DNA of 64,000 nt from assembly GCF_963678635.1 (NCBI RefSeq), contig NC_087064.1:24406189-24470188 (forward strand). The letters run 5' to 3'. The notes beneath the pieces were generated by a model. That model saw nothing but the letters and a program-made list of their open reading frames with translations. It was not told the DNA's origin and searched no databases. Each line of letters opens with the position of its first letter. The stretch's first letter is position 1. This DNA is from Symsagittifera roscoffensis. Taxonomy: Eukaryota > Xenacoelomorpha > Acoela > Convolutidae. Positions 61,290 through 64,000 of the stretch are shown one piece after another. Both the position numbers and the translations under genes were made by a program.

Positions 61290-64000
61290 AACACAGACAC
61301 AAATTGACATGCAAAAGTTAGGGAACACCAAAAATGAAAAACAAAATATGAAGTCAATGAACTGTTGGCAGAGTCCATGAACTAAATGATTTCCTAGAAC
61401 TCAAGTTTTAGACTTCCGTTGAATTAAAAAAAAAACAAACCACGTGCCCAACAGAATTGAAAAAAATAACATTACCGAAACTTAATGAGTTATATGGTAG
61501 AAACTTAAAGAGTTATATGGTATATTTACCAAGACTAAACAAATTTGAGCAACTTATTCAATAGACTTTTTGCTCCTAGTGTTCTATCATTTAGAAATGC
61601 AAAAATACAGCTTAGCCAATAAACAGTTGGAAAAAAGTCAAGCAACGCAAGTAAACAGAAAAAAATGGACTTACTTTAAGAAAAAATCTCAACTTTCGCA
61701 CTTCAAAGATTGACTTGCAGCTCTTAGAACTTCTAAAACAATTTATGATTAACATTTTTTGATAAATTTAATTCAATTTGAGAAAACTGTATCAACATTT
61801 AAAACTTTTATTTCTCTGAGAAATCTGAAAATTAAATTCCTTATTCGAAACTAGAAGTCGATCACGTTTTTCGTGACCTTTACACTTTTGCTGTTCGATA
61901 GTGGAATTTGCTTTTGCTTGGCTTTTAACAAAGTAAAAGAAATGAATTAAAAAGGAAATCGAAAGTTTAACCGCGAAACCGTAAATTTGAGCCTGAACAA
62001 ATTTGAAGACTTTTCCTGAAAAACAAGAAAACAACGAGACTTCTCCTGAGAAACTCTGTTCATCGACTCTTAATCAGTCAAAAAATGTTAAGCCCAAAAA
62101 TATTTTTTGTAGCAAAAACCACTCTCAACACAAGTGTTACTCGAAAATCAGAACAAAATAATCAGAGCTTCAATCACATTAATTCAGATCAAAATCGTCA
62201 ATTTTTTTCGATTGCCAATAATAATTTAAATTAGAAAAAAAAAACACGACACAAAGCGTAAAAAAACACAACTGCCCTTCGCATATTTAACAAAATATTA
62301 CCGATAACGCTGCTACCACGGAGACTTTGTGTGGATAGATCTGAAAAAAGTAGACCGAGCACAGATATTGCGTGAATAGGAACAATAAAATAGAGGCGAA
62401 GCCGCAAGCACAAGCGAAGCAGCTCTAAAAGTAAAAGAAAACAGCCAACAGACAATTTGAAAACAGAAAAAGATACCGACATGTCTTGAAAACACTTCAA
62501 CGTTCGATTTGAAAGAGAAAACATGAGTTTAAAGCTCTCTGAATATAAAAAAACACTTTATGATCATCAGTTTTTTTGATAGAATTAACCAAATTTGAGA
62601 AAAATGGATTAATGAATAATTTACTCCGAAACCTGAAACCCACTTTCGAAATTAGAAGTCGATCACTATTTTTTTTTGTTACCTTCACAATTTTGCTGTT
62701 CGATAGTGGAGTTTGCCTTTCTTTTAACAATAGAAATACACTAAACTTAAAAGAAATCACTCTTTAAACAATAGAAATGCACTGAACTTAAAAGAAATCA
62801 CAACTCTAATCGCGACAAATTAAAAATGATCGTGCACAAATTGTTTTCCTGAAAAAACATCACGACTGCCTAAATAAGAGTCTTCACTACGGTCATCGAC
62901 TCCCAATAAAAACAATTGCTGCTAGCGAATTGAACCTGCGATCTGCTGAATAAGACTCTCACGTCCATCCATCTGTATCACGATAGCTTGAAACATAGAG
63001 GCGATGCTTCACTTCGCAAACACTAGCAAGAACACGACAAAAAAGGAGCTCTAGAATATGCAATACGAAAAAATAGAAACAAGCCTCGAATTAGCAAAAA
63101 TTCCTCTAGGTCTAGGATTCGATCTGCGACCTACAACAATCAAGAGATTTTGAGTCTCATACACTAACCACTCAGCCACGTACACTTAACCACCAACAAA
63201 CACTAGTCACGAACACAGCAGCTAAATATGCTAATAAATTGCCAATGCAATTCAGCAAACGTGGCACCAAATACAAATAGCCAAAAATTGCGAGATATAT
63301 TGAGTTTGAAAATTTCTGAAACCGAGTTTTTAATGAGTTATGTTGTTAGAAACAAATGGATTTTTTCGATTCCTTTGATGAAATTAAATTGCAAGAAACT
63401 AAGTTATCTTATTGCTATTCAAATGTCCAAACGCATGCTACCAAAAAGCTCTACAGCTGCCTCAAAAGTGGCACCAATATTTGCGACTTCTTGCGGTTTG
63501 AAAAAAAAGGCTATGAATAATACACTAAGCTGACGCTAGTGTAAACAGTAGCCACGAATAAAGTAGAAAAGTCAAAATTCTACTGCTTCAGATCGTGACT
63601 ATAGCAAAATTGCCACCAAATAAATACTTTTATTTACAAGTTTGAGTGGGAAAAATTAGAGTCATACTATTACACTACGCTAGCTCGCGTGCTTAATAAT
63701 AGCCTGCATCAAAATGTTCGGCATCGATTGTGATTTACACTGCAGACAGAAATTGAACACCAAAAAATGTTACTGAGCTTAGAAAAAAGTGAAAATGCAG
63801 TGTAACACAATAGTTTGCCCCCATCCCACATTCGCTTTTGACCGACTGCTCTTTGGACCAATTTTTGAGAAGAAAAACGTGATATATGCTCTAAGCCTTC
63901 GAAAAAACCCTAAACGTAATTTTGTTTTTGAAAAAAGAGTCATTCTAGTTGCCACAGCCCGAAAAATGAAAATAGCCGGCCTTCAAAATAAAAACTATAT
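61290..64000. other. KIFAP3 intron reaching the window edge: repeats only
   Basis: No further KIFAP3 exon was found here. R2 copies lie at about 61735-62080 and 62560-62900. 62395-62470 is a SINE head fragment, 62995-63200 a SINE with a recognisable tRNA-like part (63112-63185), and 63220-63545 the SINE subfamily also seen at 55480. ORFs here run through repeats. Confidence 0.65.
62995..63545 (-). mobile_element. SINE plus subfamily tail
   Basis: Head 'aaacatagaggcgatgcttcacttcgcaaacactagcaagaacacgac', 'aaacaagcctcgaattagcaaaaattcctc', tRNA-like part with A-box complement 'aaccactcagccacg', then the 330-bp tail variant shared with 55480-55920 and ending 'acactaagctgacgctagtgtaaa'. Confidence 0.75.

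Overview
This window is metazoan nuclear DNA, AT-rich and crowded with transposons. Two host genes with canonical GT-AG introns are readable on the minus strand: a complete seven-coding-exon acyl-protein thioesterase (LYPLA type, 217 aa, 36719-47709) and the C-terminal two thirds of the kinesin-2 accessory subunit KIFAP3/KAP3 (ten coding exons, 53626-61282), whose N-terminal exons lie beyond the right edge. A small BED-finger ORF lies just downstream of KIFAP3. KIFAP3 implies a ciliated animal. The strong divergence of KIFAP3 and LYPLA, the env-bearing Ty3/gypsy elements and the abundant tRNA-derived SINEs would fit a fast-evolving marine invertebrate such as a tunicate, but the sequence alone does not settle the lineage.

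The left half (1-30868) belongs mainly to one family of very large Ty3/gypsy-type LTR retroelements, all on the minus strand. Copy A (3283-21530, about 18 kb) has TG..CA LTRs, a PBS, a long leader with a small basic ORF, gag with a CCHC knuckle, protease, RT-RNase H, integrase, an envelope-like third region and, unusually, a further ORF (here ORF4) after it. Copy B (25768-30868) lacks gag, pol and env but keeps LTRs, leader, an uninterrupted ORF4 and a long 3' region with small ORFs. Copy C (1-1355) is an older fragment cut by the window edge. All three copies keep splice signals for a short intron at the end of ORF4 (3 nt past the stop codon in A and B). All four LTRs carry a near-perfect palindrome with a compensatory base-pair change in the most diverged LTR. 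These shared features suggest functional constraint.

Copy A is decayed. It has several frameshifts, a protease whose catalytic Asp reads as Ala, a 1-kb tandem duplication inside gag with a smaller foldback duplication, and a 392-bp sequence inserted into its 5' LTR. That insert is almost identical to a segment 4 kb away and is flanked by a 19-20 bp duplication.

Between and beyond these elements lie other dispersed repeats: a hairpin-containing family (R1: 21.8-24.5, 31.5-32.6 and 56.7-57.0 kb), a second family (R2: 33-35.7, 38.4, 41.4, 61.7 and 62.6 kb), a tRNA-Lys(CUU)-like SINE usually joined to R2, hAT-type MITEs with 8-bp target duplications (one nested in a SINE inside a KIFAP3 intron), a near full-length ORF1+EN+RT LINE (48.2-51.9 kb, plus strand) and a decayed unrelated gypsy gag-protease fragment (44.0-45.5 kb, plus strand) in the first LYPLA intron.
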